Both the position numbers and the translations under genes were made by a program. Below, in pieces: positions 36,857 to 46,196 of a DNA stretch of 64,000 bases (position 1 is the stretch's first letter; every line of letters begins with the position of its first letter). Location of the stretch: NCBI GenBank assembly GCA_016926235.1, contig JAFGOZ010000220.1, positions 1-64,000 of the forward strand, given 5' to 3'. A model generated the notes under the pieces. It did no database searches and was not told where the DNA came from. It saw only the letters and a program-made list of their open reading frames with translations. The stretch comes from Bacteroidales bacterium (GTDB lineage Bacteria > Bacteroidota > Bacteroidia > Bacteroidales > UBA10428).

Positions 36857-38953
36857 ATGAGAATTAACCTAAAATTCCAGTTAACTATATACTTATTAGT
36901 TTTTGTCATTCCGCTTAGATCTCAGGATAAAAAATTGGACTATGGCAAAGTAAGTGATTCAGAAGTAACAATGACATATTATGAACAGGATATGAATGCT
37001 CCTGCAGTTATCCTTGGCGATAATGGTAATGGGTATTTTATTTACACAGAGGATTATGGATTTCAAATTATGTATACACGTCATTTAAGAGTTAAAATAA
37101 TTAATGATGATGGATTTGTTTATGGTAAATTGCGTATACCCTTATACTCACCTAGGGGCACACAATTAGAATACCTATCTGAAAGGAAAGACTTATCCGT
37201 GCAAATGAATGATCGAAAATTAAGTTTTGTTGAAGAGATAATAGAATTTAAGGGATCTACCTATAATATTGAAAGTGGAAAAATTGTAAAATCAAAAGTC
37301 TCAATAAACGATTTAAATACTGAAGAAGGTGATCAGGACTTTAAATATGCTATTATATCAATGCCGGATATAAAACCTGGGTCAGTTTTTGAAGTACAAT
37401 ATACAATACGGTCAGATTATATTTTTTATCCCAGAATTTGGCAATTTCAATACGACATACCAGTTGTTGAAGGTCATTATGTTTTTGAAGCGCCAGAAAT
37501 ATACCACTATAAGTTTAGAACGATTAATAATGGCATATTACAAACAAATCAAATAAGGGAATGGAAGGACTATACATTTAGTGTTTCTTCAACCTTTGTT
37601 GCAGCTTTATATGGAGGAAGAGTATCTGGGAATATCTATACCTTTAGATTGGATATAAACAAATACGAATTTAATGTACAAAATGTTCCTGCATATAAAA
37701 GTGAGAAACTATCAGGCAGTCCAATTAATTATAAGACAAAAGTAGAGTTTGAGCTGGAAAGTTATGAACCAAAGTATTTTGGATTGCGTGAATATTATTC
37801 GCAATCATGGAATGATGTGATAAAAGAATTAAATGAAGATGAAAGATTTGGGAAGTTACTTAAGAATGAGAATTTTATAAAAGAAGATATTGATGCAATC
37901 AATAACCAGTCTGTTACTGATTTAGAAAAAATGGTTTTAGCCTATAAACTTATACAAAATAGAATAGTATGGAATAAGCATATGAGCTTTCTTTGTGCAA
38001 ATAGTTTAAAGAAAGCATATAACGATAAATCGGGTAATATTGCAGAAATCAATTTATTACTTGTTCTGTTGCTTAGAAATTTAAATATTCCAACAGATCC
38101 TGTAATTTTAAGTACCAGGGATAATGGGATTGTTAATTCTGACAGGGTTTATTATACACAATTTAATTACCTAATTGCCCGGGCAAAAGTTGGAGAACAG
38201 TATTATCTGTTAGATGCATCTGAACCTACAAATCCATATAACATTATTCCTGAAAGATGCTTAAATGGAAAAGGTCTTGTAATAGGTGAACTGTCTTCTG
38301 ATTGGATTGATATTAGAACAAACCAAATTTCGAAATTTACTGCTATGGCAAGCATAAAGCTTGAAGATAATGAAAAAATAACTGGTACGATACAAACTTC
38401 GAGAGATAACTACTTAGCAGCACAAGTAAGAAATGAGATAAACCAATCATCAGATCCCAATATTTTTGAGAAGGAATTGAAAAGAACTTATCCTAATATG
38501 AATATTGAGAATTATTCTATTGAAAATCTAAAAGAAATTGAAGAACCGCTTAAAGAAAAAATGGATATGTTATATCACGTAGAAAATATAGATACCGTTA
38601 TTTCAGTTTCTCCCATTCTATACTTTCCCATAGACGATTTTCTTTTTATAGCTGAAACAAGACAACATCCAATAGACTTTATTTTTCCCAGACAATATAA
38701 ATATTTATTACAATTTACAATCCCTGATGAATATAATATAATAAAATGTCCTGAACCAATCTCTCTTGCTTTACCTGATGATTATGGAAAGTTTACTTAT
38801 CAAGTAAAACAAAAGGGGAATTCTCTTCAGATAGTATGTAATTTTAGTATTGATAAAGTATTATTCTCTCCTGACAATTATGAAATTATAAGGGACTATT
38901 CTGAAAGAATAAGACAAAAACTTTCTGAAAACATAGCTCTAAGAAAAAAATAG
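36857..38953 (+). CDS. DUF3857 protein with inactive transglutaminase-like domain
   Basis: 698 residues. The signal peptide ends VIPLRSQ, so the protein is periplasmic or outer-membrane associated. A DUF3857 domain (about 55-250) is followed by a transglutaminase-like domain (about 300-460). The catalytic triad is broken: the Cys position is Asn394 (KSGNIAEIN), the His position is Tyr438 (QFNYLIA) and only Asp453 (LLDAS) remains. A C-terminal DUF3858-like beta region ends the protein. Similar non-catalytic relatives exist in Bacteroidota, where they may act as scaffolds. It is not obviously in an operon. Confidence 0.78.
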   Translation: MRINLKFQLTIYLLVFVIPLRSQDKKLDYGKVSDSEVTMTYYEQDMNAPAVILGDNGNGYFIYTEDYGFQIMYTRHLRVKIINDDGFVYGKLRIPLYSPRGTQLEYLSERKDLSVQMNDRKLSFVEEIIEFKGSTYNIESGKIVKSKVSINDLNTEEGDQDFKYAIISMPDIKPGSVFEVQYTIRSDYIFYPRIWQFQYDIPVVEGHYVFEAPEIYHYKFRTINNGILQTNQIREWKDYTFSVSSTFVAALYGGRVSGNIYTFRLDINKYEFNVQNVPAYKSEKLSGSPINYKTKVEFELESYEPKYFGLREYYSQSWNDVIKELNEDERFGKLLKNENFIKEDIDAINNQSVTDLEKMVLAYKLIQNRIVWNKHMSFLCANSLKKAYNDKSGNIAEINLLLVLLLRNLNIPTDPVILSTRDNGIVNSDRVYYTQFNYLIARAKVGEQYYLLDASEPTNPYNIIPERCLNGKGLVIGELSSDWIDIRTNQISKFTAMASIKLEDNEKITGTIQTSRDNYLAAQVRNEINQSSDPNIFEKELKRTYPNMNIENYSIENLKEIEEPLKEKMDMLYHVENIDTVISVSPILYFPIDDFLFIAETRQHPIDFIFPRQYKYLLQFTIPDEYNIIKCPEPISLALPDDYGKFTYQVKQKGNSLQIVCNFSIDKVLFSPDNYEIIRDYSERIRQKLSENIALRKK

Positions 38954-39010
38954 ATTTATAATTATTTATTAGGTAGAACATTAACTTCAGACGAAAACAA
39001 TTAATAAAAA

Positions 39011-39068
39011 CGCAGATCCCACACTTCATCAGCGTAAAATCTGCGTCTATAATCTGCGTAAATCTGCG
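39011..39068. repeat. ATCTGCG repeat array 1
   Basis: Four copies of ATCTGCG, one inverted (39011-39017 as CGCAGAT, then 39039, 39052 and 39062), lie immediately downstream of the second A2M stop at 39074. The array ends GCGAGAAA, the same end as arrays 2 and 3. Confidence 0.7.
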
Positions 39069-39073
39069 AGAAA

Positions 39074-42000
39074 CTATTTCACCACTACCCTTATACCCTC
39101 TGAATGAGACGTAAACTCAGGAGCATACATACACTGAATAGTAGTGATGCCGTTTGAGAAATCTCCCTGGTGGGTTACACGCAATGGATATTCAAACACA
39201 TAGGTGCCTTTGTGCATATAGTCCATAAAGAAGTTGGTGGATGCATCCTTGGTGGTTTCGTAGTAGCCCAGGCCATCCTGCCATTTGTACCTCGAGATTA
39301 CATTGATTGGCTCGAAGCCTGAGGCACGCATGTCTTTCATATGCACGTATTCCATATCACGGTCTACTCTCAACTCTATTCGTACGATGATCTTATCACC
39401 TACCTGGAGGATGTCCGTTGCCTCAATGGGTTCAATCACTTTTCCACGGTCTGTCATTATTTCTTTAAATAGCTTTTTATTCAGTTTTAAAGGTGTTTCA
39501 TGGGGTGTGATTTTATCCAGTTGTTCAAAATATTGCCAGTATAGGGCTCCCCAGGCAACCACTTCATTCGGATTTTTCACGGTTACTTTACCCATTTCTG
39601 GCTTAATTTCAGATTTACTCCAGGAGGTCTTAAAATAGCCGGTTCCGGCTTCAACCTGTACGCCAGGTATTTTACGCGGATCAATAACCTGGTCTGCTAG
39701 TTTTACCTCTACCAGTTCATCACTTGCAAGCCAGTCGGTACCCTGAAGCAAGAGGGCGTAACATGCTTCCACTGTGGCTTTTGTGGTTTTCCAGTCCTGG
39801 GTTTGTTTTTGTTTTATAAGCCAGACCTTCAGCTCTTCAACGGCTTCTTTGTCATTTGTTACTTCATGGAAGACTTCTACCATAAGAGCTTGGGTTTCAA
39901 TCGGGGCCTGATACCAGTAGTATCCTCCCACATTGTTTTTCCAGTACATTCCCAGTTCCTCATGAAATAGTGCATGTTCCTTAAGCGATGCAACAATCTT
40001 TTTAGCAGTGGTTGTTTCTTCATACCTGTTCAATGATAAACTGATCATACCCTGCATGTAAATACTTCTTTTTAACCAGTACTTCATTTCCTGTCCTTTG
40101 AAATAGTCAAATGCCTCCTGGGTGCGTTTTGGGATTTTCACATCCGTAAAGAAACTACGTGCATAAAGGTAATGGATGGCCATGTAATCCAGATGATCTT
40201 CTTCAAGTTCTTTTGCTGTGTAGTGTTTTTTTAACCAGTCATAATGTTTTTCAATCTCCCTGTCGATAAATGAGATTCCTTTTTCTACCATTTTCCAGGT
40301 CTTCTCATCCTCGCGTACATTTTTTATGCCTAGCTTGTCCAGATGTCCCATACCTGCAACAATATGTTCGGTAATATACCAGCTTTCAGGCATTCCTTTA
40401 AACCAGGGCCATCCGCCATTAACAGTTTGTTCCTGCTGAAGCTTTTTCAAAGCTCTGCCCAGCTCATCGGCCATACGGTTGAGGTCAAATAGTAAACCTA
40501 CACGTCTTTTCCGTTCTCCTTCATCCTGGGCATTAAGTACCCATGGTGTTTCTTCAAGCAGAACCGCTTTTAATTCCTGGTTCTTTTCCAGATTGGAAAG
40601 GAGAGCTTCGCTTCCCGGAGTGTTTTTCCAGCTGTCAAATACCCTTTTTATTTTTGGATTGCTGTTTGCAATATGCGCTGCAATACTATTGGCATAAAAG
40701 CGGCTAAACGTTTGCTCTGAACACTCATAGGGATATTCCATCAGGTATGGAAGCGCCTGAATGGCATACCATGCAGGATTAGAAGTGAATTCCAGGGTAA
40801 GTTTTTCATGTGTAAGCGTTGATGAAGAACCGGATCCAAGGAGCTTATCGAATTTAAACTCTTTGGTTTGTTTTCCGCGTATGGGTAAAGGTAAAGATTC
40901 AGTAACCAACATGCGGTTGGTCATTACCGGGATGGGCTTTTCTTCACCATCCGAAAATTTTGCTGTTTTTGCAATTACACGGTAAGTAATTACTTGAACA
41001 CCTTCGGGAATAACCAGGCTCCATGAAGTGTTGATACTTTTTTCTGCTGCAACAGTAAAAGGTTTTTCCTTGCTTTCTCCTTCAGCAAATATTCCCTCTA
41101 TAGGTTTCATGGTAATACCATCCAACAACTCGAGTGTAACTGTTCCTGACAGATCGCCGGAAGAAACGTTACTGATTTTAACAGGGAAGGTTATTTTATC
41201 ATTCTCCCTGAAGAACCTGGGTGCGTTGGGCATTACCATGAGGTCCTTCTGGGTTACCAGCTCATTTTGAATAAAACCAATTTTCAGGTCTTTTGTATGT
41301 GCAAAACCCATCATCTTCCATTTGGTAAGTGCTTCGGGGATAGTGAATTTTATAATCACATTGCCGTTTTCGTCTGTCTGAAGGTGAGGATAAAAGAAAG
41401 CCGTTTCGTTCATATTGGTTCGTATCTGTACTTCCTGGGTTTCCTGCTGCTGTTCTTCATGTTCGCCATCTCCATTGGCTTTTTTTGAACCTCCATTTTT
41501 GGGTTTCTGTTCAGAAGTAATATCTGCTACAATTTCATCCATCATTACTTCTTCTTCTACTTCCATAACTGCACCTGTCATTGGAGCAGCGCTTTTCTCC
41601 TTCATGGCCCTGCGGGGCTTGTCTCCTTCATATTCTGATACAGCAAAATCAGCTTTATCATAATAATAATAATTGTAATTCCAGTAACTGAATCCAAACC
41701 AGTCGAGGTAGTCATAGCTTGCGGAGCTATAGTAACAGTATGGGTTAACGTTATTATAGTATATTTGGGCAGTGCGGGGATTAAATATGCCTGTTTGCCA
41801 TGAAAGTGCCAATCCATAGTTGCTATATACGCTATAGTACCAGCTATTTATGCGAAACTGGTCTAATGAAGCATCATATAGCGTTGCCAGCATCTCAGCG
41901 GCAACTTTATCGCCAAGGGCTCCTTTTATCACCAGGCGCCATTCTTCTTCCTGTCCCGGGTAAAGCTTATCGCGGAAAGTAGAGAATTCTATATCCAGCT

Positions 42001-45000
42001 GTTTATCGGTACGCGGAACAACAATCAAGGCATCGTGTTTATATAGTTTATTATCCTTGGCGAATGTAAAATGCACGGCAAAGTTGCCACGGTGTTTTTC
42101 TTCAATGGGTATTTCCAGCACTTTTTGTTCTTTATTGAGGCGGAGCCATTCCGTATGGATAATTTTGTTTTTATGCTCCACTTCATATTTAACCACTACA
42201 TTTTCTTCGGCGCTACCTACCACAAATTTTGCCACATCACCAGGTTCTCCGTAATTATTGGATATGGCAAACCAATCGGGAGCATTCACGGGTAATGCTG
42301 AGGTCTTTGTAGAATATACTGTAAAATAGGTTTTAGAGCTTACTTCTTGTCCGAAGGCATCTTTGGAGTAAATTTCGGCCAGATACCTGCCAGGTTTCCA
42401 TGAACTGAAATTCTTTATTTTTATTTGCTTATCTTTTTCAGTATCATAGGTTGATGTAAATACTTCTTTATCTTTTTTCAGGTTTTTCAACTCATTCTCA
42501 TCGTCAAATACATTTCCGGGGTATTTTTTTGTCCATTCATCATAGGTCATCATATGCTTATCGGGTCTTGTCCAAGGTCTTGATTTCAATGGAGTTTCAG
42601 GCTCTTTTAGAGAATATATTTTAATATCTCCCTTTGAATTGATCGGTTCTCCATTTAAATTATTACTTGTTATTTTTACACCTTTATCTTTGGTGAAGGG
42701 AGATTTTTCCAGTTCAATGTTTTCAGGGAATTCCATATTTAATACCAGTGAACGGTAACCAACGATAAGACTTTTTGAGGTGCTTTGAGTTTCACCGTTA
42801 ATATCTGTTACATCAACAATTACTTTGTAGTTGAATGCCAGGTATTCGCTCTTTTGCATGGATAAATCCGGGATAGCATTAAAATCAATGGTAAATTCGC
42901 CATTGTCGTCAGTAGTAGCCTTTCCATGAGCTATTTCCATGCTTGCAGACGGGTAATACCAGTACCACCATCCATACCAGCGAGGCTCACGTGTAACACG
43001 ATAAGCAACAGCAGCATCGGTAATACTATACCCCGCAAAAGCTTTGGCTTTACCTTTCACAGTGACTTTATCCTTCAATCTGTAATTCCCTTCAAACGGG
43101 AGCATTTCAACCTGGAATTTGGGCCGTTTATATTCTTCTACTGAGAAATATTTGTTACCATAACTTGTCTCAATATGGAATTGCCCGTTTAACAAGTTAG
43201 TAGGGAGTTGAAATGTACCGCTAAAGGTGCCAAATTCATTGGAGGTTACTTTCAGATCGGCAACTTTCTGATAGTTGACATCATAAAGATATACCGTTGT
43301 GCTATAGCCTTTTACAATTTCAGGATTTTCGCCGTCAGTATTTATTACGATTCCTTTAAAGTAAACAGTTTGTCCGGGACGGTAAATAGCCCTGTCAGTA
43401 AAAAAGGAGATGCTATAATTTTTAGAAGGAGTATATTTATCGTAATACAAATAGAAATAGTCATTGGATACCAGCTGATCTGTTTCAGTAGTGAACTCAA
43501 TTTCAACACTATAATAACTATTCTTTGTTGTACATTTCATTTCAAAATACCCGTCTTTATCTGTAATATATGAATCACCTTTTTTCCAGACATATACCTG
43601 CAAGGTATAATTGTACTCCTGATACCATGTTTGTGCTTTGACTCCTGCAGCAGGCTCACCTGTTCGGCGGTTTAATACTGTTACATCGTAGTGTCCGTTA
43701 TCATTTTTGCGGTATATATAACTTAATTCTGATACAAAGAACATATCATAAGCCAGGAAATGACTTGAATATTCAAATTTTGGCGAAGATGAAACCATGA
43801 TGAAGTAATATCCGAGTGGTAATTCATCCAGAAGTACTTCTGTTGAATGAGCATTATAATCTTTATCAATGGGAAGTTTTATAGTTTTAGTGTATACTTC
43901 CTTCGAAAGTTTTTTCAATTCATTAATAAGTTCTTCCCCATAATATTTGCGTTGCAGATTGCGAACTTTATCATAGTCAACCTTAGCTACCTTCAGATAT
44001 ACTTCTTCCATGTTAGTATAGTCAATTTTTATCGCTGCTTTTTTATTTGGAAGGATCACTCCTTCAGCTTGGAAATTAAGCGATTTATAAAGTATTTGGC
44101 ACTGCAAGGTCTGGCACTTGGCCGCACCACTGCTACCGGCATATTTGTCCATGGTTTTGCCACAAATATCAAAAGCAGTTTTTTTATCCTCTTTATACTT
44201 GAATGTTTCAGGTTGTAAAGCATTACATTTTGAGGATCTGTTATTATAAAATTGAGCGATACGGAATGATACCTCAGCGGTCATGGGATTTTTCTCGTAT
44301 TTTTTTTCAAGTGATTTCAAAGCTGAGAGGTATAGGGAGTCTTTTATTTCATTGACAGAATGTGCATACACAAAATCCAAACGTTTGAGGTCAACATCGA
44401 TGAGGGCATCATCATTGTCCTGTCCCAGGCGGAATGCAAGCAGATCTTTCAAAATACGTATACCATGATAGTGCAGAGAGAGAGTGTCAAGACTTTGAAT
44501 ATTTTGTTTTACAAAGGTTTTGGCATCGGCAAAATAGAAGTCTTCACGCAATTCAAATTTATCTGCCGGCTGCGTTAAAGTAACTTGTTTATTGATAAAG
44601 AAATCAATTGCTCGATGAGCAACAAAATCATACAATGTAGGCCTTAATTCCCGGGACTGGTTGCCCGGGTTTACTATTTCTTCATATACTGTAACGGGAG
44701 TATTTTGCAGTTCATAGGTCTCTTCCAGTGATTTCAGGTAATGCTTGATGGCTTTATCAGTTAGGATTGCAAGACTCCAGGTTTTCATATCCTCGGGTTC
44801 AAAAAGAGCGGTCTCAGTCCGGTTCTGGAAACGCCACATGTTGGCCTGGTAGTACATAAAGTACATCTCACCCAGCATAGATTCCATGATGCTGTTTGTA
44901 GGAAATTGCTGAGTATCGGCTGCAGCCAGAAGCTCCTCAATAAGGTTTTCAAAGGCATCCTCTTCGCGGCTGTTTTTAAACTTCAAACGATAGATAAAGG

Positions 45001-45229
45001 ACTTGACTATCTGGTCGGAATTGCCATCTTCCTGTGCCATGGTGTATATTTTTTCCACTATCTCGAGGGCAGATTTTGGCAGGCCCTGGCCTTCGAGAGA
45101 ATCAACTTTTGCCCAGAGTTTTGCATAGTCGCCATTATCAAATGGTGCGTAGTAAGCCTGGGTGGATGGCATACGAAAGTTAAACATGCTTAATGCAAGC
45201 AATACGAGTAGAAGATGTCGGATTTTCAT
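39074..45229 (-). CDS. Secreted alpha-2-macroglobulin-like protein (thioester-containing)
   Basis: 2051 residues from the ATG at 45229. An earlier ATG at 45289 adds 20 residues before what looks like the true signal peptide (MKIRHLLLVLLALS). There is no lipobox Cys, unlike the other A2M. A large N-terminal helical region (about 25-400) precedes the MG2 domain (AIYRPGQTVYFKG, about 610). The bait-like linker at about residues 1161-1266 is Tyr-rich, then Met/Glu-rich, then Glu/Gln-rich. A thioester motif CSEQ follows at Cys1503 (YPYECSEQTFSRF), then toroid helices. By family it should trap proteases through the bait and thioester. It probably sits in the envelope. No penicillin-binding-protein partner is nearby. 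Confidence 0.9.
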   Translation of the reverse strand: MKIRHLLLVLLALSMFNFRMPSTQAYYAPFDNGDYAKLWAKVDSLEGQGLPKSALEIVEKIYTMAQEDGNSDQIVKSFIYRLKFKNSREEDAFENLIEELLAAADTQQFPTNSIMESMLGEMYFMYYQANMWRFQNRTETALFEPEDMKTWSLAILTDKAIKHYLKSLEETYELQNTPVTVYEEIVNPGNQSRELRPTLYDFVAHRAIDFFINKQVTLTQPADKFELREDFYFADAKTFVKQNIQSLDTLSLHYHGIRILKDLLAFRLGQDNDDALIDVDLKRLDFVYAHSVNEIKDSLYLSALKSLEKKYEKNPMTAEVSFRIAQFYNNRSSKCNALQPETFKYKEDKKTAFDICGKTMDKYAGSSGAAKCQTLQCQILYKSLNFQAEGVILPNKKAAIKIDYTNMEEVYLKVAKVDYDKVRNLQRKYYGEELINELKKLSKEVYTKTIKLPIDKDYNAHSTEVLLDELPLGYYFIMVSSSPKFEYSSHFLAYDMFFVSELSYIYRKNDNGHYDVTVLNRRTGEPAAGVKAQTWYQEYNYTLQVYVWKKGDSYITDKDGYFEMKCTTKNSYYSVEIEFTTETDQLVSNDYFYLYYDKYTPSKNYSISFFTDRAIYRPGQTVYFKGIVINTDGENPEIVKGYSTTVYLYDVNYQKVADLKVTSNEFGTFSGTFQLPTNLLNGQFHIETSYGNKYFSVEEYKRPKFQVEMLPFEGNYRLKDKVTVKGKAKAFAGYSITDAAVAYRVTREPRWYGWWYWYYPSASMEIAHGKATTDDNGEFTIDFNAIPDLSMQKSEYLAFNYKVIVDVTDINGETQSTSKSLIVGYRSLVLNMEFPENIELEKSPFTKDKGVKITSNNLNGEPINSKGDIKIYSLKEPETPLKSRPWTRPDKHMMTYDEWTKKYPGNVFDDENELKNLKKDKEVFTSTYDTEKDKQIKIKNFSSWKPGRYLAEIYSKDAFGQEVSSKTYFTVYSTKTSALPVNAPDWFAISNNYGEPGDVAKFVVGSAEENVVVKYEVEHKNKIIHTEWLRLNKEQKVLEIPIEEKHRGNFAVHFTFAKDNKLYKHDALIVVPRTDKQLDIEFSTFRDKLYPGQEEEWRLVIKGALGDKVAAEMLATLYDASLDQFRINSWYYSVYSNYGLALSWQTGIFNPRTAQIYYNNVNPYCYYSSASYDYLDWFGFSYWNYNYYYYDKADFAVSEYEGDKPRRAMKEKSAAPMTGAVMEVEEEVMMDEIVADITSEQKPKNGGSKKANGDGEHEEQQQETQEVQIRTNMNETAFFYPHLQTDENGNVIIKFTIPEALTKWKMMGFAHTKDLKIGFIQNELVTQKDLMVMPNAPRFFRENDKITFPVKISNVSSGDLSGTVTLELLDGITMKPIEGIFAEGESKEKPFTVAAEKSINTSWSLVIPEGVQVITYRVIAKTAKFSDGEEKPIPVMTNRMLVTESLPLPIRGKQTKEFKFDKLLGSGSSSTLTHEKLTLEFTSNPAWYAIQALPYLMEYPYECSEQTFSRFYANSIAAHIANSNPKIKRVFDSWKNTPGSEALLSNLEKNQELKAVLLEETPWVLNAQDEGERKRRVGLLFDLNRMADELGRALKKLQQEQTVNGGWPWFKGMPESWYITEHIVAGMGHLDKLGIKNVREDEKTWKMVEKGISFIDREIEKHYDWLKKHYTAKELEEDHLDYMAIHYLYARSFFTDVKIPKRTQEAFDYFKGQEMKYWLKRSIYMQGMISLSLNRYEETTTAKKIVASLKEHALFHEELGMYWKNNVGGYYWYQAPIETQALMVEVFHEVTNDKEAVEELKVWLIKQKQTQDWKTTKATVEACYALLLQGTDWLASDELVEVKLADQVIDPRKIPGVQVEAGTGYFKTSWSKSEIKPEMGKVTVKNPNEVVAWGALYWQYFEQLDKITPHETPLKLNKKLFKEIMTDRGKVIEPIEATDILQVGDKIIVRIELRVDRDMEYVHMKDMRASGFEPINVISRYKWQDGLGYYETTKDASTNFFMDYMHKGTYVFEYPLRVTHQGDFSNGITTIQCMYAPEFTSHSEGIRVVVK

Positions 45230-45324
45230 CAGTTTGGTTTTTTGAATTGTGATACACAATTTACGAAATAAAGATATTATCGGCAACATAATTGTATGGT
45301 TTTAAATGATACATTTTGCATTAG

Positions 45325-45443
45325 TGCTTGCAAGAAAACGCCAATTGCTGCGTTATGCTCGATCAAAATTGGTCATTTACGTTCAGTAAAATCCCAAATT
45401 TTGTTCTTCGCAAGCCTTGCACGTGACGTTTTCTTATCAAGCA
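45325..45443. repeat. 119-bp element with imperfect terminal inverted repeats
   Basis: TGCTTGCAAGAAAACG (45325-45340) is the near-perfect inverse of CGTTTTCTTATCAAGCA (45427-45443). Inside, CCAATT near the left and AAATTGG at 45366-45372 form a second inverted pair. It has no coding sequence. It resembles a small non-autonomous repeat (MITE- or REP-like) or a structured RNA. No target-site duplication is clear. Confidence 0.55.
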
Positions 45444-45560
45444 CCTACAAGTTTGATATTTAACAGTAGATGCAGGGATTGGGGAAATTCCATAAATGGA
45501 TTGGTAAAAAGTGTGTTTTTTACCCAGTGTCTGGGAAATCAGGAGTCAGGGGAGGAAAGT

Positions 45561-45584
45561 GGCAGCGGCAGTAGCAGCAACAGT
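45561..45584. repeat. GGCAGC/AGT short tandem run
   Basis: GGCAGCGGCAGTAGCAGCAA followed by CAGT is built of degenerate GGCAGY/AGCAGY units. The stretch is G-rich compared with its surroundings and has no coding character. Confidence 0.5.
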
Positions 45585-45601
45585 GAAGACCTAGTTATTT
45601 A

Positions 45602-45637
45602 CTTTGCGACCTTTGCCCTAGCTTTGCGCTCTTTGCG
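45602..45637. repeat. CTTTGCG repeat array
   Basis: Four CTTTGC-G/C units at 45602, 45611, 45622 and 45631 are separated by 2-4 bases (ACC, TAG, CT). They follow the GGCAGC run. They do not look like a CRISPR, because the units are too short and the spacers too small. Confidence 0.6.
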
Positions 45638-45663
45638 TGAACCTAACTGCAAAGGCGCTACAA

Positions 45664-46008
45664 TTATAAAGTAACTACCTTATCCGCCCCGGCCTGCAGG
45701 GTGATAATATCCATCATGGTACAGGGTATTCCTAACTGTATTTTATCTGTCAGGTTATAATGATCAAGGCAGGTTTTGCAGGCCATGAGTTTTGTATCTG
45801 CAGCTTCAGTCCTTTTCAGTATTTCAATGACCGGGCTTCCTTCGCACAGTAGTTTTACCCCGCTATTGTAAAAAACGATAATTTTTGGAAGGCGGTCATC
45901 TTCAAGGCTGAGTTTAAGATAATTACCAATAAGTTTTAATCCCAGGGATTCATCTCCATGTCCCATGCCGTAATTGTTTATTTGCAGAAGGGTGTTTTGG
46001 TTTTTCAT
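45664..46008 (-). CDS. DsrE-family (YedF-like) sulfur-relay protein
   Basis: 114 residues. The opening LLQINNYGMGHGDESLGLKLIGNYLKLS is the DsrE/YedF pattern, with KIIVFYNSGVKLLCEGSP and a Cys pair in ACKTCLDHYNL at about 77-81. DsrE-type proteins bind sulfur on a Cys and relay it in sulfur or selenium metabolism. YedF proteins often carry an N-terminal TusA domain, which is missing here. No selenium genes are nearby, so the exact role is open. Confidence 0.82.
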   Translation of the reverse strand: MKNQNTLLQINNYGMGHGDESLGLKLIGNYLKLSLEDDRLPKIIVFYNSGVKLLCEGSPVIEILKRTEAADTKLMACKTCLDHYNLTDKIQLGIPCTMMDIITLQAGADKVVTL

Positions 46009-46092
46009 TGTTATGTCTTTTATTTATTTGTTAGTTCTTTTTTCATTGCATTGCCTGTGCAAAAGGCTTTTGGAAGGATGGAATGATGGAAT

Positions 46093-46158
46093 AATGGATA
46101 AATGGGCTGTCTTGAAGTAACTTTTGGTTATATCTGAATCCATTTTATCCATTTATCC
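46093..46158. repeat. GGATAAATGG/TTATCCATT inverted repeat pair
   Basis: AATGGATAAATGGG (46093-46106) and TTTATCC-ATTTATCC (about 46144-46158) use the same motif in opposite orientation, about 50 bases apart, in the space between the epimerase stop and the DsrE-family start. The motif also occurs at 12173 and 49833. Confidence 0.45.
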
Positions 46159-46196
46159 TCCGATCCTACTGTCCATTAAGATGGCACTCAGTCTCC

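Larger units (their letters stand above)
45290..45663. other. Gene-free interval with stacked repeats
   Basis: 374 bases without a credible gene between the A2M start and the DsrE-family stop. It holds, in order, an element with imperfect terminal inverted repeats (45325-45443), a GGCAGC/AGT run (45561-45584) and a CTTTGCG array (45602-45637). Frames across it are short and lack coding character. Confidence 0.6.

Noticed and set aside
45290..45663. Small protein genes in the repeat-filled gap
   Set aside because: Open frames are short, span the repeats and have no recognisable start context or protein-like composition.
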